Assembly (NCBI RefSeq): GCF_011612265.2
Contig: NZ_CP050134.2
Coordinates: 1,054,001-1,118,000 of the forward strand
DNA length: 64,000 bases
Reading direction: 5' to 3'
Origin: Corynebacterium matruchotii
GTDB taxonomy: Bacteria > Actinomycetota > Actinomycetes > Mycobacteriales > Mycobacteriaceae
The translations under genes were made by a program, and so were the position numbers. The notes beneath the pieces are model-generated. The model was given only the letters and a program-made list of their open reading frames with translations. It was not told the DNA's origin and did not search any database. Within the stretch, counting starts at the first letter, position 1, and every line of letters starts with the position of its first letter. Of the stretch, positions 27,156-35,974 are shown piece by piece.

Positions 27156-28703
27156 ATGACCATTACCGTTGGCATCGGCGCACTGACCATCACCGACGTG
27201 GTGAATGTGGCCCGACACGATACGCCCATCATCCTTGACCCCGCCGCCCTGGCGGAGGTGGCGAAAACCCGGCAGCACATTGAAGAACTCGCCACGGAAC
27301 CCACCCCGGTCTACGGGGTCTCCACCGGCTTTGGCGCCCTCGCCCGCCGCCATATTCCCCAGGAGCTCCGCACCCAATTGCAACGCAGCCTGGTGCGCTC
27401 CCACGCCGCCGGATCCGGTCCGGAGGTAGAACGCGACGTCATTCGCGCCCTCATGCTGCTCCGGCTTTCCACCCTCATGACTGGCCGAACAGGTGTTCGC
27501 CCCGTGGTGGTGGAAACCTATGCCGCCCTCCTCAACGCCGGCATCACCCCCATCGTTTACGAGTACGGATCCCTCGGCTGCTCCGGGGACCTTGCCCCCC
27601 TCGCGCACTGCGCCCTCGCACTCATGGGCGAAGGCGACGTTCGGCTTGCCGACGGCACGAAAACCCCCGCCGCCGACGCCCTGGCCGCCGCCGGCATCAC
27701 CCCCCTCATCCTCGCCGAAAAAGAAGGCCTCGCCCTCATCAACGGTACCGACGGCATGCTCGGCATGCTTTGCCTCACCCTCGCGGACCTGGCAAACCTT
27801 ATCACCACCGCCGACATTGCCACCGCCATGACCCTCGAAGGCCTCCGCGGCACCCCCACGGTTTTCGCCGACGACCTGCAACAACTCCGGCCCCACCCCG
27901 GGCAGGCCCGCTGCGCCGCCAACATTCGCACCCTCGTCGCCGACTCCGGCATCCTCGCCGCCGCCCACACTGAATTCCAACGCAACCACGTCCAAGACGC
28001 CTACTCCATCCGCTGCTCCCCGCAGGTCACCGGGGCGGTCCGCGACACCGCCGACTACGCCACCACCGTCGCTAACCGGGAACTCGCCGCCGCCATCGAC
28101 AACCCGGTGGTCACCCTCGATGGGCGAGTCGTCAGCAATGGCAACTTCCACGGCGCCCCCATCGCCTACGTCCTCGATTTCCTCGCCATCGCCGTCGCCG
28201 ACCTGGCAAGCATCTCCGAACGCCGCACCGACCGGTTCCTCGACGTCGCCCGCAACCGGGGCCTCAACGCCTTCCTCGCCGACGACCCCGGTGTCGACTC
28301 CGGCCACATGATCGCCCAATACACCCAAGCCGGCATCGTCTCCGAACTCAAACGCAACGCCGCCCCAGCCAGCGTCGACTCCATCCCCTCCTCCGCTATG
28401 CAAGAAGACCACGTCTCCATGGGGTGGTCCGCAGGCCGGAAACTCCGCCGCAGCATCGACGGGCTCGCCCGCGTTCTCGCCATCGAAATCCTCACCGCCG
28501 CCCGCGCCATCGACCTCCGCACCACCGACGACACGAACACCCCCGCGCCGGGCACCGGGGCAGTCGTGGCGCGCCTGCGGGAAACCGTGGCCGGCCCCGG
28601 CACGGACCGCTACCTGGCCCCCGAAATCGCCGAAGTCGTGGCGCTCGTCATGGACGGCAGCCTGGTCGCCGCTGCTAAACACGCGGTGGGGGAGCTGCAC
28701 TAA
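27156..28703 (+). CDS. hutH: Histidine ammonia-lyase HutH
   Basis: A 515-residue MIO-type lyase that deaminates histidine to urocanate. The cofactor triad is Cys142-Ser143-Gly144 in YGSLGCSGDLAPLAH, at the same numbering as the well-known Ala142-Ser143-Gly144 of Pseudomonas HutH but with Cys in the first place. Active-site Tyr region YGVSTGFGAL (residues ~51-60), QDAYSIRCSPQ and the Glu-containing segment follow. AGGAG precedes ATG 27156. First gene of the hutH-rtcB-hutUI run. Confidence 0.95.
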   Translation: MTITVGIGALTITDVVNVARHDTPIILDPAALAEVAKTRQHIEELATEPTPVYGVSTGFGALARRHIPQELRTQLQRSLVRSHAAGSGPEVERDVIRALMLLRLSTLMTGRTGVRPVVVETYAALLNAGITPIVYEYGSLGCSGDLAPLAHCALALMGEGDVRLADGTKTPAADALAAAGITPLILAEKEGLALINGTDGMLGMLCLTLADLANLITTADIATAMTLEGLRGTPTVFADDLQQLRPHPGQARCAANIRTLVADSGILAAAHTEFQRNHVQDAYSIRCSPQVTGAVRDTADYATTVANRELAAAIDNPVVTLDGRVVSNGNFHGAPIAYVLDFLAIAVADLASISERRTDRFLDVARNRGLNAFLADDPGVDSGHMIAQYTQAGIVSELKRNAAPASVDSIPSSAMQEDHVSMGWSAGRKLRRSIDGLARVLAIEILTAARAIDLRTTDDTNTPAPGTGAVVARLRETVAGPGTDRYLAPEIAEVVALVMDGSLVAAAKHAVGELH

Positions 28704-28712
28704 CACCACCAA

Positions 28713-28739
28713 GTTGCATTCGCCGCGCCGAACTGCAAC
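28713..28739 (+). other. Hairpin I of the rtcB leader
   Basis: GTTGCATTCG (28713-28722) pairs with CGAA (28729-28732) and TGCAAC (28734-28739), leaving one bulged C and a CCGCGC loop. It lies 9 bases after the hutH stop. It lacks a T run, so it is not a standard intrinsic terminator; it may cap the hutH message or form part of a structured leader. Confidence 0.6.
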
Positions 28740-28756
28740 AGTAACAAGCAGACATG

Positions 28757-28775
28757 TAAGGAGACTCCCGTGTAA
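28757..28775 (+). other. Start-stop codon pair (GTG TAA) behind a strong RBS
   Basis: TAAGGAGACTCCC is followed directly by GTG (28770-28772) and TAA (28773-28775), a minimal one-codon reading frame. The real rtcB RBS AAGGAGTCTCATC-ATG (28851-28866) repeats nearly the same layout. A ribosome stalling at the minimal frame could influence the downstream hairpin. Function is inferred. Confidence 0.45.
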
Positions 28776-28798
28776 TTGACCGACTGACCACCCCACCA

Positions 28799-28828
28799 GC
28801 GCGCCCCACCCCTGCCGGTGGTGCGCGC
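28799..28828 (+). other. Hairpin II of the rtcB leader
   Basis: GCGCGCCCCACC (28799-28810) pairs with GGTGGTGCGCGC (28817-28828) with one mismatch in 12 and a CCTGCC loop, a very stable GC stem. No T run follows. It lies between the start-stop pair and the rtcB RBS. Confidence 0.7.
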
Positions 28829-28863
28829 ACCAGTCGTGTCGTTCCCACACAAGGAGTCTCATC

Positions 28864-30084
28864 ATGCATCATCCCTTCGGCCTGCCCGAAACCCTCCCTG
28901 GTACCCACGCGCCCGCCCGCATTTGGGCGCCACTCGTCGACGTCGATCATGCGGCACAACGCCAAATCCGGGCGGTCGCCGACCTGCCCTGGACCCACGG
29001 GGTGGCCATCATGCCCGACGTGCATGTGGGCGCCGCCGTCACCATTGGCAGCGTCATCGCCATGCGCGACGCAGTATCCCCCGCAGCCGTCGGCGGCGAC
29101 ATTGGCTGCGGCATGATGGCCGTCCGCACCAACCTCACCACCAGCGATCTTCCCAACAACCTTGCCCCACTCCGGGCCGCATGGGAAGCCGCGATACCGG
29201 TCGGCCCCAACCACCACACCACCCGTGCCCCCATTCTGAAAACCCACGGGCTCATCCGCCAACGACTCACCCGCCACTTCCGGCGCTTCACCGACCTCAG
29301 CGTCGACGTGTCCGCAAGCGAACAAACCGCTATCCGCCAATGCGGCACCCTGGGCGGCGGCAACCACTTCATCGAACTCTGTGCTGACACCACCGAAACC
29401 ATTTGGCTCACACTGCACTCCGGCTCCCGAAACATTGGCAAAGAAATCGCCCACCGCCACATTGGGCGGGCAAAAACCCTGGACTGGAACCGCCACGGCC
29501 CCAACCATAACCTCCCCGTCATCCTCCGCAAAGACGCCACCGGGGCGGAACAAACCGAATGGGCGGACTACCTTCACGACCTCACCTGGGCCCAAAACTA
29601 TGCCGCTCTCAACCGAACCATCATGATGGCCACCATCAAAACCGCACTCCATAACCTCCTGCCCCAAGTGCGCTACACCACGGAAATCGACTGCCACCAT
29701 AACTACGTTGCCATAGAACACCACGACGGGGTGGAATTGGCCATCACCCGCAAAGGTGCCATCAGCGCCACCAGTGGTGAGTGGGGAATCATCCCCGGAT
29801 CCATGGGCACCGGGGCCGCCATCGTGCGCGGCCTCGGCAACCCGGCAGCCTACTGCTCCGCATCTCACGGCGCCGGCCGAATCATGAGCCGCAGCGAGGC
29901 CCGCCGCAGCTTCACCCTCGACGACCTTGCCCACCAAACCGCCGGGGTGGAATGCCGTAAAGACCCAGGCGTGCTCGACGAAATCCCGGGCGCCTACAAA
30001 AACCTCGACCAGGTCCTCGCCTATGAACAAGACCTGGTGACTGTCGAAACCAACCTCACGACCCTCCTCTGCGTCAAGGGCTAA
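28864..30084 (+). CDS. rtcB: RNA-splicing ligase RtcB
   Basis: A 406-residue RtcB, the GTP- and Mn2+-dependent ligase that joins 2',3'-cyclic phosphate (or 3'-phosphate) and 5'-OH RNA ends. The length and key residues match the Escherichia coli enzyme: metal Cys82 in GGDIGCGM, GGGNHFIEL, LHSGSRNIG, and the guanylylated His335 in SHGAGR (E. coli His337). All catalytic motifs are intact. It lies between hutH and hutU, on the same strand, with 160 bp upstream and 214 bp downstream; neither rtcA nor rtcR is present. Its role in a histidine cluster is not obvious: a later insertion into the operon, or RNA repair after toxin-mediated cleavage, are possibilities. Confidence 0.93.
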   Translation: MHHPFGLPETLPGTHAPARIWAPLVDVDHAAQRQIRAVADLPWTHGVAIMPDVHVGAAVTIGSVIAMRDAVSPAAVGGDIGCGMMAVRTNLTTSDLPNNLAPLRAAWEAAIPVGPNHHTTRAPILKTHGLIRQRLTRHFRRFTDLSVDVSASEQTAIRQCGTLGGGNHFIELCADTTETIWLTLHSGSRNIGKEIAHRHIGRAKTLDWNRHGPNHNLPVILRKDATGAEQTEWADYLHDLTWAQNYAALNRTIMMATIKTALHNLLPQVRYTTEIDCHHNYVAIEHHDGVELAITRKGAISATSGEWGIIPGSMGTGAAIVRGLGNPAAYCSASHGAGRIMSRSEARRSFTLDDLAHQTAGVECRKDPGVLDEIPGAYKNLDQVLAYEQDLVTVETNLTTLLCVKG

Positions 30085-30298
30085 CCACCCATGTGGGCGT
30101 CGTCAAGCAAACACCAGCCCTAAAACGTCCGGTATCTCGGACAAACCACCCCCAAAACCGCTACCCTCACCCCCATGCCACGCGATAAAGTGGGGAGAAT
30201 CAGCCCGTCGGCATCGAGGTGATAGCCCCAGCGCCACCACCGCTGGACCCCGAGCCGGCCCGGCCTGACCCCAACGACGAAAACCCCAAGGAGAACCC
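30085..30298 (+). promoter_or_regulatory. hutU upstream region
   Basis: A 214-bp gap splitting rtcB from hutUI. It contains TAAAGT (30185-30190), a possible -10, and two short hairpins: CCAGCG with CGCTGG near 30228-30246 and GCCGG with CCGGC near 30255-30266. AAGGAG before ATG 30299 is the hutU RBS. A separate hutUI promoter is plausible. Confidence 0.35.
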
Positions 30299-31987
30299 AT
30301 GACCGCCGGCCCCCGGGAAGTCCGCGCCCCCCGCGGCACTACCCTCACCGCCAAATCCTGGCAAACCGAAGCGCCCATGCGCATGCTCATGAACAACCTT
30401 GACCCCGAGGTAGCCGAACGCCCTAACGACCTGGTCGTCTACGGCGGCACCGGCAAAGCCGCCCGCAACTGGGACGCCTTCGACGCCATCATCGCCGCCC
30501 TCAAAGACCTCAACACCGACGAAACCCTCCTCATTCAATCCGGCAAACCCGTCGCCGTTTGGAAAACCAACCCCTGGGCACCCCGCGTCCTCATTGCCAA
30601 CTCCAACCTTGTCGGCGACTGGGCCACCTGGCCCGAATTCCGCAAACTCGAAGCCGAAGGCCTCATCATGTACGGCCAAATGACCGCCGGCTCCTGGATC
30701 TACATCGCCACCCAAGGAATCCTCCAAGGCACCTTCGAAACCTTCGGCGCCATCGCCCGCAAACGATTTGGCGGCAGCCTCGCCGGCACCATCACCCTCA
30801 CCGGTGGCTGTGGCGGCATGGGCGGCGCCCAACCACTCGCCGTCACCCTCAACGGTGGTGTCTGCATCATCGCCGACGTCGACAAAACCCGCTTAGAACG
30901 CCGCCACGCAAAACGCTACCTCGACACCATCGCCACCGACCTCGACGACGCCATCACCCAGGCCAACCAGGCAAAAGCCGACAAACGCGCGCTCAGCATC
31001 GGGGTCGTCGCCAACGCCGCCGACGTATTCCCGGAACTGCTCGCCCGACAACGCGCCGGTGACATCACCATCGACATCGTGACCGACCAAACCTCCGCCC
31101 ACGACCCCCTCAGCTACCTCCCCCGGGATGTCCCCTTCGAAGCCTGGCACACCGAAGCCGCCGAAGACCCCGTAACATTCACGAAAAAATCCCGGGAATC
31201 CATGGCCGCACAAGTCCAAGCAATGGTGGAATTCCAAGACGCCGGCGCTGAAGTATTCGACTACGGCAACTCCATCCGCGACGAAGCCCGCCACGCCGGA
31301 TACGCACGCGCATTCGAATTCCCCGGATTTGTGCCCGCCTACATCCGACCCCTCTTCTGCGAAGGCCTCGGCCCCTTCCGCTGGGCTGCCCTCTCCGGCG
31401 ACCCTGAAGACATCCGCGTCACCGACCAAGCGCTCAAAGAACTCTTCCCCGAAAACGAGCACCTTCACCGGTGGCTCGACGCGGCCGAAGAATACGTAGA
31501 ATTCGAAGGCCTACCAGCGCGCATCTGCTGGCTAGGCTACGGTGAACGACATAAAGCCGGGCTGCTCTTCAACCAACTCGTTGCCGAAGGAAAAATCTCG
31601 GCACCCATCGTCATCGGCCGCGACCACCTCGACTCCGGCTCCGTCGCCTCACCCTACCGCGAAACCGAAGCCATGCTCGACGGCTCCGACGCCATCGCCG
31701 ACTGGCCCCTCCTCAACGCCCTCACCGCCGTAAGCTCCGGAGCAACCTGGGTATCCATCCACCACGGCGGCGGCGTCGGCATCGGCCGCAGCATCCACGC
31801 CGGCCAAGTATGCGTCGCCGACGGCACCGAACTAGCCGCACAAAAACTCGAACGAGTACTCACCAACGACCCCGGCATGGGCGTGGTACGACACTTCGAC
31901 GCCGGCTACAACCGGGCCGCCGAAGTCGCAGCCGAACGCGGCATCACCATGCCCATGGAATTCCACAGCCGAGAAACCCAAGGATAA
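30299..31987 (+). CDS. hutU: Urocanate hydratase HutU
   Basis: A 562-residue NAD+-dependent urocanase converting urocanate to imidazolone propionate. Recognised by the N-terminal [20 protein letters not shown], the NAD-binding glycine stretch [15 protein letters not shown] (residues ~162-176) and the conserved Cys in [15 protein letters not shown] (~403-417). Full length. It is followed by hutI after 4 bases. Confidence 0.97.
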   Translation: MTAGPREVRAPRGTTLTAKSWQTEAPMRMLMNNLDPEVAERPNDLVVYGGTGKAARNWDAFDAIIAALKDLNTDETLLIQSGKPVAVWKTNPWAPRVLIANSNLVGDWATWPEFRKLEAEGLIMYGQMTAGSWIYIATQGILQGTFETFGAIARKRFGGSLAGTITLTGGCGGMGGAQPLAVTLNGGVCIIADVDKTRLERRHAKRYLDTIATDLDDAITQANQAKADKRALSIGVVANAADVFPELLARQRAGDITIDIVTDQTSAHDPLSYLPRDVPFEAWHTEAAEDPVTFTKKSRESMAAQVQAMVEFQDAGAEVFDYGNSIRDEARHAGYARAFEFPGFVPAYIRPLFCEGLGPFRWAALSGDPEDIRVTDQALKELFPENEHLHRWLDAAEEYVEFEGLPARICWLGYGERHKAGLLFNQLVAEGKISAPIVIGRDHLDSGSVASPYRETEAMLDGSDAIADWPLLNALTAVSSGATWVSIHHGGGVGIGRSIHAGQVCVADGTELAAQKLERVLTNDPGMGVVRHFDAGYNRAAEVAAERGITMPMEFHSRETQG

Positions 31988-31991
31988 CAGC

Positions 31992-33173
31992 GTGACCGCA
32001 GTCCTATTCGAAAACATTAGCGAACTACGCACCGTGTCGGCGCTCGGCACCCTCGCTAACGCAGCAATCGTCGCCGATGACGGCCGTATCGCCTGGATCG
32101 GCCCCACCACCCAAGCACCTGCCGCTGATACCCGCATCAACCTGGGCGGACGCGCCGTACTCCCCGGCTGGGTCGATTCCCACACCCACATGCTTTTCGA
32201 CGGCAACCGCGCGGCAGAATTCGAAGCCCGCATGGCCGGACAAAGCTACGCGGCAGGCGGAATTAACGTCACAGTGACGGCTACCCGGGCCGCCACCGAC
32301 ACCCGATTAGAACAACTACTACACGACCGGATCAATGCCGCCCGCGCCGGGGGAACTACCACCCTGGAAACCAAAACCGGTTATGGGTTGGATGTGGAAT
32401 CGGAACGCCGAGCTGCCCGCATTGCCGCCACCGGGGTAGATGACGTGACATTCCTGGGGGCCCACGTGACGCCGGTCGGGGCAGACCCGGACGACTATGT
32501 GGACCTGGTGTGCGGGGACATGCTGGATGCGGTTGCCCCCTACGTCCACTGGATTGACGTGTTCTGTGAGCAGGGAGCGTTCGACGAGTCCCAGTCCCGG
32601 AAGGTGCTGCAAGCCGGTCGGGCGCGCGGCCTGGGGTTGCGGGTGCACGGCAATCAATTGGGCGCAGGCCCCGGTGTGCGGTTGGCCTGCGAGTTGGGGG
32701 CGGCCAGCGTGGATCACGTGAATTACTTAGACAGTGAGGACGTGGAACGCCTGGCGGTCAGCGACACCGTGGCAACGGTGCTTCCAGCCTGTGATCTTTC
32801 TACCCGGGAACCGTTCGCCCCGGCCCGGCAGCTGCTCGACGCCGGGGCGCATGTGGCTATCGCATCGAATCTCAACCCGGGCACCTCATACACGTCGTCG
32901 ATGAATTTCTGCGTGGCCACCGCAGTGTTGCAAATGAGGCTCAGCCTGGACGAGGCCATTACCGCGGCCACCCGTGGCGGGGCGAAGGCATTACGCCGAC
33001 ATGATGTGGGTGGGGGAGTGGACCCGCAGGGCCGGCCGGCGGTGGGCACACTGGCGGTAGGGGCACGCTGTAACCTGCATGTATTAAACACGAATCATGC
33101 AATTGATTTGGCCTACCGCCCGGGAATGCCGCTGACCTGGGGCACATTCATCGATGCTGTGCCTGTGCGATGA
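31992..33173 (+). CDS. hutI: Imidazolonepropionase HutI
   Basis: A 393-residue amidohydrolase-family enzyme hydrolysing imidazolone propionate to N-formimidoyl-glutamate, the HutG substrate. The metal site HTH appears in WVDSHTHMLFDGNR (residues ~57-70); TKTGYGLD, HGNQLG and a final Asp-containing SNLNPGTS segment are all family features. GTG 31992 is the start, 4 bases after hutU, so the two are coupled. A strong terminator follows. Confidence 0.95.
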   Translation: MTAVLFENISELRTVSALGTLANAAIVADDGRIAWIGPTTQAPAADTRINLGGRAVLPGWVDSHTHMLFDGNRAAEFEARMAGQSYAAGGINVTVTATRAATDTRLEQLLHDRINAARAGGTTTLETKTGYGLDVESERRAARIAATGVDDVTFLGAHVTPVGADPDDYVDLVCGDMLDAVAPYVHWIDVFCEQGAFDESQSRKVLQAGRARGLGLRVHGNQLGAGPGVRLACELGAASVDHVNYLDSEDVERLAVSDTVATVLPACDLSTREPFAPARQLLDAGAHVAIASNLNPGTSYTSSMNFCVATAVLQMRLSLDEAITAATRGGAKALRRHDVGGGVDPQGRPAVGTLAVGARCNLHVLNTNHAIDLAYRPGMPLTWGTFIDAVPVR

Positions 33174-33241
33174 TGCCGTGTCGGTGTGATCGCGTCCCAT
33201 CGGCGTGATAGCACCGAGTCAGTGCGGTAGCTAAAAAATAG

Positions 33242-33293
33242 CTAAAACCCCACCGGAGGTTCAAAAATAACATGAACCACCGGTGGGGTTTTA
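33242..33293. terminator. Bidirectional terminator between hutI and ptsH
   Basis: CTAAAACCCCACCGG (33242-33256) is the exact inverse complement of CCGGTGGGGTTTTAG (33279-33293), with AGGTTCA/TGAACC extending the stem inward. The A and T runs on both sides allow termination from hutI (+) and ptsH (-). Confidence 0.93.
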
Positions 33294-33309
33294 GTGCGTG
33301 AAGGTTCGA

Positions 33310-33576
33310 CTACTGGGCGTCGAGGTCCTGCTCGATGAGAGCGGCGATCTTCTCCACTGCCTCAGCATTATCAGACTTGACGGTGACCTTGTCGCCCTTT
33401 TCGGCACCAAGCGCCATAATCATCAGCGAGGAAGCAGCATCGGTTTCATCATCCTCTTCGCCTTCGAGGAACAGGAAGATCTCCTCATCATATTCGCCAG
33501 CTGCTTCGGCGATGATGGAAGCGGGACGAGCATGCAGCCCAACCTGGGAACCGACGACAACAGTCTTGGAGGCCAT
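33310..33576 (-). CDS. ptsH: PTS phosphocarrier HPr
   Basis: An 88-residue HPr that passes phosphate from enzyme I to the sugar-specific EII proteins. Active His15 is in GLHARPAS; the region around the usual regulatory Ser46 reads DAASSLMIMALG. It is downstream of fruA on the same strand but 220 bp away, so it may have its own promoter. Confidence 0.96.
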   Translation of the reverse strand: MASKTVVVGSQVGLHARPASIIAEAAGEYDEEIFLFLEGEEDDETDAASSLMIMALGAEKGDKVTVKSDNAEAVEKIAALIEQDLDAQ

Positions 33577-33728
33577 AGATGGTCCTTTCGTAGTGTCTGA
33601 CTCATGTGATGCAGACGGGATTATTTTTCGTTTACGTAGGAAGTTTTTCTTCCCAACGTCTGTGCCCGATTCTATGAGGTTTTAGAGGCAACCGCCACAA
33701 AATGGGCAAAGTATTTGATATTTCACAC

Positions 33729-33783
33729 ATACGGATTTTCCGGCATCGGCACAAAATGAGTGATGAACTGGGAAAATCCGTAT
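33729..33783. repeat. 13-bp perfect inverted repeat between fruA and ptsH
   Basis: ATACGGATTTTCC (33729-33741) and GGAAAATCCGTAT (33771-33783) are exact inverse complements around a 29-base loop, starting 14 bases past the fruA stop. No T run follows in either direction, so RNA processing or attenuation between fruA and ptsH is as likely as termination. CGCCACAAAATGGG (near 33691) and CGGCACAAAATGAG (near 33747) are related direct repeats in the same gap. Confidence 0.6.
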
Positions 33784-33796
33784 TATGATGCAGCTC

Positions 33797-35872
33797 CTAT
33801 GCAGCGACTGCCTGGGCGGTATCCTTGGCAGCCTGGGCCATGAGGGTCTTATTCGGCCAGAATTGCTTCAGGGCAATAATCAGTACCGTGGAGACCGCAA
33901 TGCCGGCGACCAGGGCAATGATCCAGCCAAGCAGCGGGCTGATGGCGAAGAACACGAAGATACCACCGTGCGGGGCGCGTGAGCCCACACCCAACACCAT
34001 GGAGATAGCGCCGGTGACCGCACCACCAGCCATGGTTGCCGGAATCACCCGAAGCGGGTCGGAGGCGGCGAACGGGATGGCGCCCTCGGAGATGAACGAC
34101 AGGCCTAACAACCAGGCGGACTTGCCGTTTTCCTGCTCGGCGGCGGTGAACAGGTTCTTGCGCAGCATGGTGGCGATCGACAAGGCGATCGGTGGGATCA
34201 TGCCGGCACCCATGACGGCGGCCATGATCTTCAACGATGCTTCATCGCCGGTAGACAGGCCGGCGGTGGCAAACAGGTAGGCTGCCTTGTTCACCGGACC
34301 ACCCAGGTCGAAGCACATCATCAGGCCGAGAATCACACCCAACAGCAAGGCGGAGCTGCCGGACATGGAGGTCAGCCAGTTTTGCAGACCACTGAGAATT
34401 GCGGCCAGTGGCCGACCCAAGAGCAGGAACATTACCAGACCAACGACCAGCGAGGTGCCCAGCGGGATAATGACCACCGGCATGAGGGATTGCAGCACCT
34501 TCGGCACTTTTTGGTTGCCCAACCACATGGCAACAGCACCAGACAGCAGACCGGTGACCAGGCCACCAATGAAACCAGCACCCAAGGTCACGGAGATAGC
34601 ACCACCGACGAAACCTGGGGCGATACCCGGGCGACCAGCCATAGCGTAGGAAATATAACCAGACAGGGCGGCCACGACGAAGCCCATGGCGGCCTGGCCC
34701 GTGGCAAAGAGCACCGAACCCAGGTACAGCGCAAAGGCTGGGTATGCGAATGCTACTTCCTTACCATCGAAATCAACGGTGGTGGGCGGCAAATTGGTCA
34801 GGGAGTACTCGGTGACGAATTGCTTCCACGGATCGATACCATTGACTTGTTCGCCGATCTGATAGCCGCCAACGAGGAAACCCAGCGCAAGCAACAGACC
34901 ACCGGCCGCGACGAACGGCACCATGTAGGACACGCCGGTCATCACGGCTTGTTGCATGCGCTTGCCGACGCTTAACCCACCTTCGGCAGCCTCGCTGCTG
35001 TCGGAGGATGATGAGCTGCCACCACCTGCCACCTTTGGGGCATTGGGGTTTTTCGTGGCCGCGACGGCCTCTTCCAACATCTTCACCGGTTCGTTAATGG
35101 CGCGCTTCACGCCGGATTCAATCACTGGCTTTCCAGCGAACCGTTGCCGATCCTTCACCCCAATGTCGGTGGCGAAGATCACGGCATCCGCCTTCTTCAC
35201 AATGTCTTCCGGCAGCGGTGTGATAGAGGAAGAACCCTGGGTTTCCACATGCAGGGTCACGCCGGGCATTTCTTTTGCGGCGATGGCTAGGGCGTCGGCA
35301 GCCATGTAGGTGTGGGCAATGCCGGTGGGGCAGGCGGTGATGGCGACGAGCGTCAGGCCGTCGTCGTCCTTGGCGCTGGCGCCTTCAGGCTCGTCCGCCG
35401 GGGCTTTCTTCGGGGCGCCGGCCACCACATCGGTGACCAATTCCACGAGTTCTTCCTTGGTGGCTGCACCACGTAATGCCTCAATGAATTCCTTGCGCAC
35501 CAGGTTACGGGCCAATTTGGATAAGATCTTGAGGTGGGCTTTGCCGGCACCATCGGGGGCGGCGATCATGAACACTAAGTTCGCAGCCCCGTCGGGACCA
35601 CCAAAGTCTACGGGGTTTTTTAATCGGGCGAACGCTAAGGTCGGCTCCGTGACGGAGGCGGACCGGCAGTGGGGGATTGCGACCCCGCCTGGGACGCCGG
35701 TGGCGGCCTTCGACTCCCGGGCCAGCACATCTTTGGCAAGGCCTTCGGCGTCTGTGGCCCGACCGGCATCGGCAACAACCTTGGCGAGATTCGTAATCAC
35801 CTCAGTTGTGTCGGAGCCGAAATCAACATCAAGTTCGACAAGATCTGTCGAAATTATTGACGAATCAGACAT
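33797..35872 (-). CDS. fruA: PTS fructose-specific EIIABC
   Basis: A 691-residue permease joining all three domains: EIIA at residues ~1-150 with active His68 in VAIPHCRS, EIIB ~165-270 with active Cys181 in VAITACPTGIAHTYMAADAL, and the membrane EIIC ~310-680 (GVSYMVPFVAAGGLLLALGF and several further helices). It imports fructose as fructose 1-phosphate, the substrate of FruK upstream. Corresponds to ptsF of C. glutamicum. Confidence 0.95.
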   Translation of the reverse strand: MSDSSIISTDLVELDVDFGSDTTEVITNLAKVVADAGRATDAEGLAKDVLARESKAATGVPGGVAIPHCRSASVTEPTLAFARLKNPVDFGGPDGAANLVFMIAAPDGAGKAHLKILSKLARNLVRKEFIEALRGAATKEELVELVTDVVAGAPKKAPADEPEGASAKDDDGLTLVAITACPTGIAHTYMAADALAIAAKEMPGVTLHVETQGSSSITPLPEDIVKKADAVIFATDIGVKDRQRFAGKPVIESGVKRAINEPVKMLEEAVAATKNPNAPKVAGGGSSSSSDSSEAAEGGLSVGKRMQQAVMTGVSYMVPFVAAGGLLLALGFLVGGYQIGEQVNGIDPWKQFVTEYSLTNLPPTTVDFDGKEVAFAYPAFALYLGSVLFATGQAAMGFVVAALSGYISYAMAGRPGIAPGFVGGAISVTLGAGFIGGLVTGLLSGAVAMWLGNQKVPKVLQSLMPVVIIPLGTSLVVGLVMFLLLGRPLAAILSGLQNWLTSMSGSSALLLGVILGLMMCFDLGGPVNKAAYLFATAGLSTGDEASLKIMAAVMGAGMIPPIALSIATMLRKNLFTAAEQENGKSAWLLGLSFISEGAIPFAASDPLRVIPATMAGGAVTGAISMVLGVGSRAPHGGIFVFFAISPLLGWIIALVAGIAVSTVLIIALKQFWPNKTLMAQAAKDTAQAVAA

Positions 35873-35974
35873 AGGGATTATTCCTTACAGTCAAGCCCCA
35901 ACCCCAACCACAAACCAGGACCGGGGCTCGATTAATTGGATGAATGAACTAGAAGGGATAGGAAGTGAGTAGCT

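Noticed and set aside
27081-28865. 594-codon minus-strand frame opposite hutH
   Set aside because: Gly/Val/Asp-rich antisense shadow of the high-GC hutH codons.
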